Origin: Myxococcaceae bacterium
GTDB lineage: Bacteria > Myxococcota > Myxococcia > Myxococcales > Myxococcaceae
Reading direction: 5' to 3'
Length of the DNA: 7,099 bases
Assembly: GCA_018262385.1 (NCBI GenBank)
Contig: JAGSPQ010000174.1
Span: forward strand, 1 to 7,099
Part shown: one piece after another, positions 6,717 through 7,099 of the stretch
Numbering within the stretch: the first letter of the stretch is position 1
Layout: each line of letters begins with the position of its first letter
Program-made: the position numbers and the translations under genes
Notes under the pieces: model-generated
What the model saw: only the letters and a program-made list of their open reading frames with translations
The model's database searches: none
Told to the model about the DNA's origin: nothing

Positions 6717-7099
6717 CGGGTCTGCTCCTTCCATGCGCGGTAAAGCGCCGCGGCCGCCCGCTCGAGCTCGTCTTCGGTGGTGCTGCGGCCCAGGGTCAGC
6801 CGCACCGCGCCGCGCGCCACCTCGGGCGGCACGCCCATCGCGCCCAGCACCGGCGAGGCGGTCTCGTGGCCGTGGTGACAGGCCGAGCCGGTCGAGGCGG
6901 CCAGCTCGGGCGCGGCCGCCAGCAGCTGGGTGCCCGACACGCCCGGGAAGCAGACGTTGAGCGCGCCGGGGACCCGCAGGGTCGGGTGGCCGTTGAGCCG
7001 CAGGCCGGGGATCTGCGCGCTCAGCTTCGCGAAGAGCAACTCGCGCAGGGCGGTCAGCCGGGGGCCCAGCTGCGCCAGGTCGCGCCTGGCCGCCACGCA
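6713..7099 (-). CDS. C-terminal part of a cysteine desulfurase / selenocysteine lyase-like enzyme (5' partial)
   Basis: These 128 residues are the C-terminal third of a PLP-dependent NifS/IscS/SCLY-type enzyme, whose PLP-binding lysine lies beyond the window edge. The frame stays open to base 7099. Visible landmarks, counted from the GTG codon at 7096, are NVCFPGVSGTQLL (47-59) and the catalytic-cysteine loop STGSACHHGHETASPVL (68-84), with Cys73 (codon 6878-6880) in the G-S-A-C context. A GVPPEVARGAVRLTLGRSTT stretch (88-107) and a final helix follow. The enzyme family removes S from cysteine, or Se from selenocysteine, to give alanine. The short CHHGH loop and the VARxAxRLxxGRSTT ending look closer to selenocysteine-lyase-like members than to housekeeping IscS (inference). 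No iscU, iscA or sufE-type scaffold gene follows. The next gene is the lipocalin-like one, overlapping by 4 bp. Confidence 0.9.
   Translation of the reverse strand, partial: CVAARRDLAQLGPRLTALRELLFAKLSAQIPGLRLNGHPTLRVPGALNVCFPGVSGTQLLAAAPELAASTGSACHHGHETASPVLGAMGVPPEVARGAVRLTLGRSTTEDELERAAAALYRAWKEQTR
6725..6732 (-). promoter_or_regulatory. Shine-Dalgarno sequence that fixes the start of the lipocalin-like gene
   Basis: On the minus strand GGAAGGAG lies 8 nt before ATG 6716, inside the last codons of the upstream desulfurase-like gene. It favours ATG 6716 over the in-frame ATG six codons upstream (6734), which lacks any purine-rich sequence. Confidence 0.8.

Noticed and set aside
5778..6743. 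321-codon plus-strand frame opposite the lipocalin-like gene.
   Set aside because: It is an Arg/Ala/Gly-rich shadow. The minus-strand gene has a strong ribosome site, an ATGA overlap and conserved motifs.
1..7099. Search for CRISPR arrays, tRNA, rRNA, IS ends and large repeats.
   Set aside because: No regularly spaced repeats, cloverleaf-like segments, transposase motifs or long inverted repeats were seen by eye. Only short hairpins were found in intergenic gaps.

Overview
This is a GC-rich window of about 7.1 kb that is tightly packed with ordinary-looking bacterial chromosomal genes. Third codon positions are strongly G/C-biased. The mix of genes (a Cip1-like secreted carbohydrate-binding fold, a membrane-anchored SRPBCC protein, a DUF4442 hotdog protein and a stand-alone STAS protein) suggests a myxobacterium or related high-GC Gram-negative bacterium. 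That placement is inference from family content only. I see no mobile element, phage gene, CRISPR array, tRNA or rRNA.

Layout. Bases 1-435 (+) hold the C-terminal end of a beta-sandwich protein. An SRPBCC/polyketide-cyclase-like protein (451-1059, +) follows 15 bp later and converges on a DUF4442 hotdog-fold protein (1082-1582, -). After a divergent gap of about 100 bp come pntA and pntB (1681-3249 and 3246-4679, +), which encode both subunits of a proton-translocating NAD(P) transhydrogenase. A small STAS-domain gene (4691-4963, -) converges on pntB. A 220-bp divergent intergenic region then leads to an FMN-binding split-barrel (pyridoxamine-phosphate-oxidase-like) gene (5184-5732, +). The right end is a minus-strand operon: the C-terminal part of a cysteine desulfurase/selenocysteine lyase-like enzyme (6713-7099), coupled by an ATGA overlap to a lipocalin-like AttH/CrtC-type protein (5739-6716).

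How the genes work together. Only two groupings are well supported: pntA-pntB, joined by a GTGA overlap and forming one membrane complex that drives NADPH formation from NADH, and the desulfurase plus lipocalin-like pair. The other genes stand alone and are separated by convergent or divergent junctions.

The observation most worth checking is the start of pntA. The conserved N-terminus extends 30 codons upstream of the first conventional start codon, to an ATT codon. That codon has an ideal Shine-Dalgarno sequence and aligns with Met1 of E. coli PntA. Otherwise the window is conventional, and I did not find convincing evidence for a new multi-gene system.
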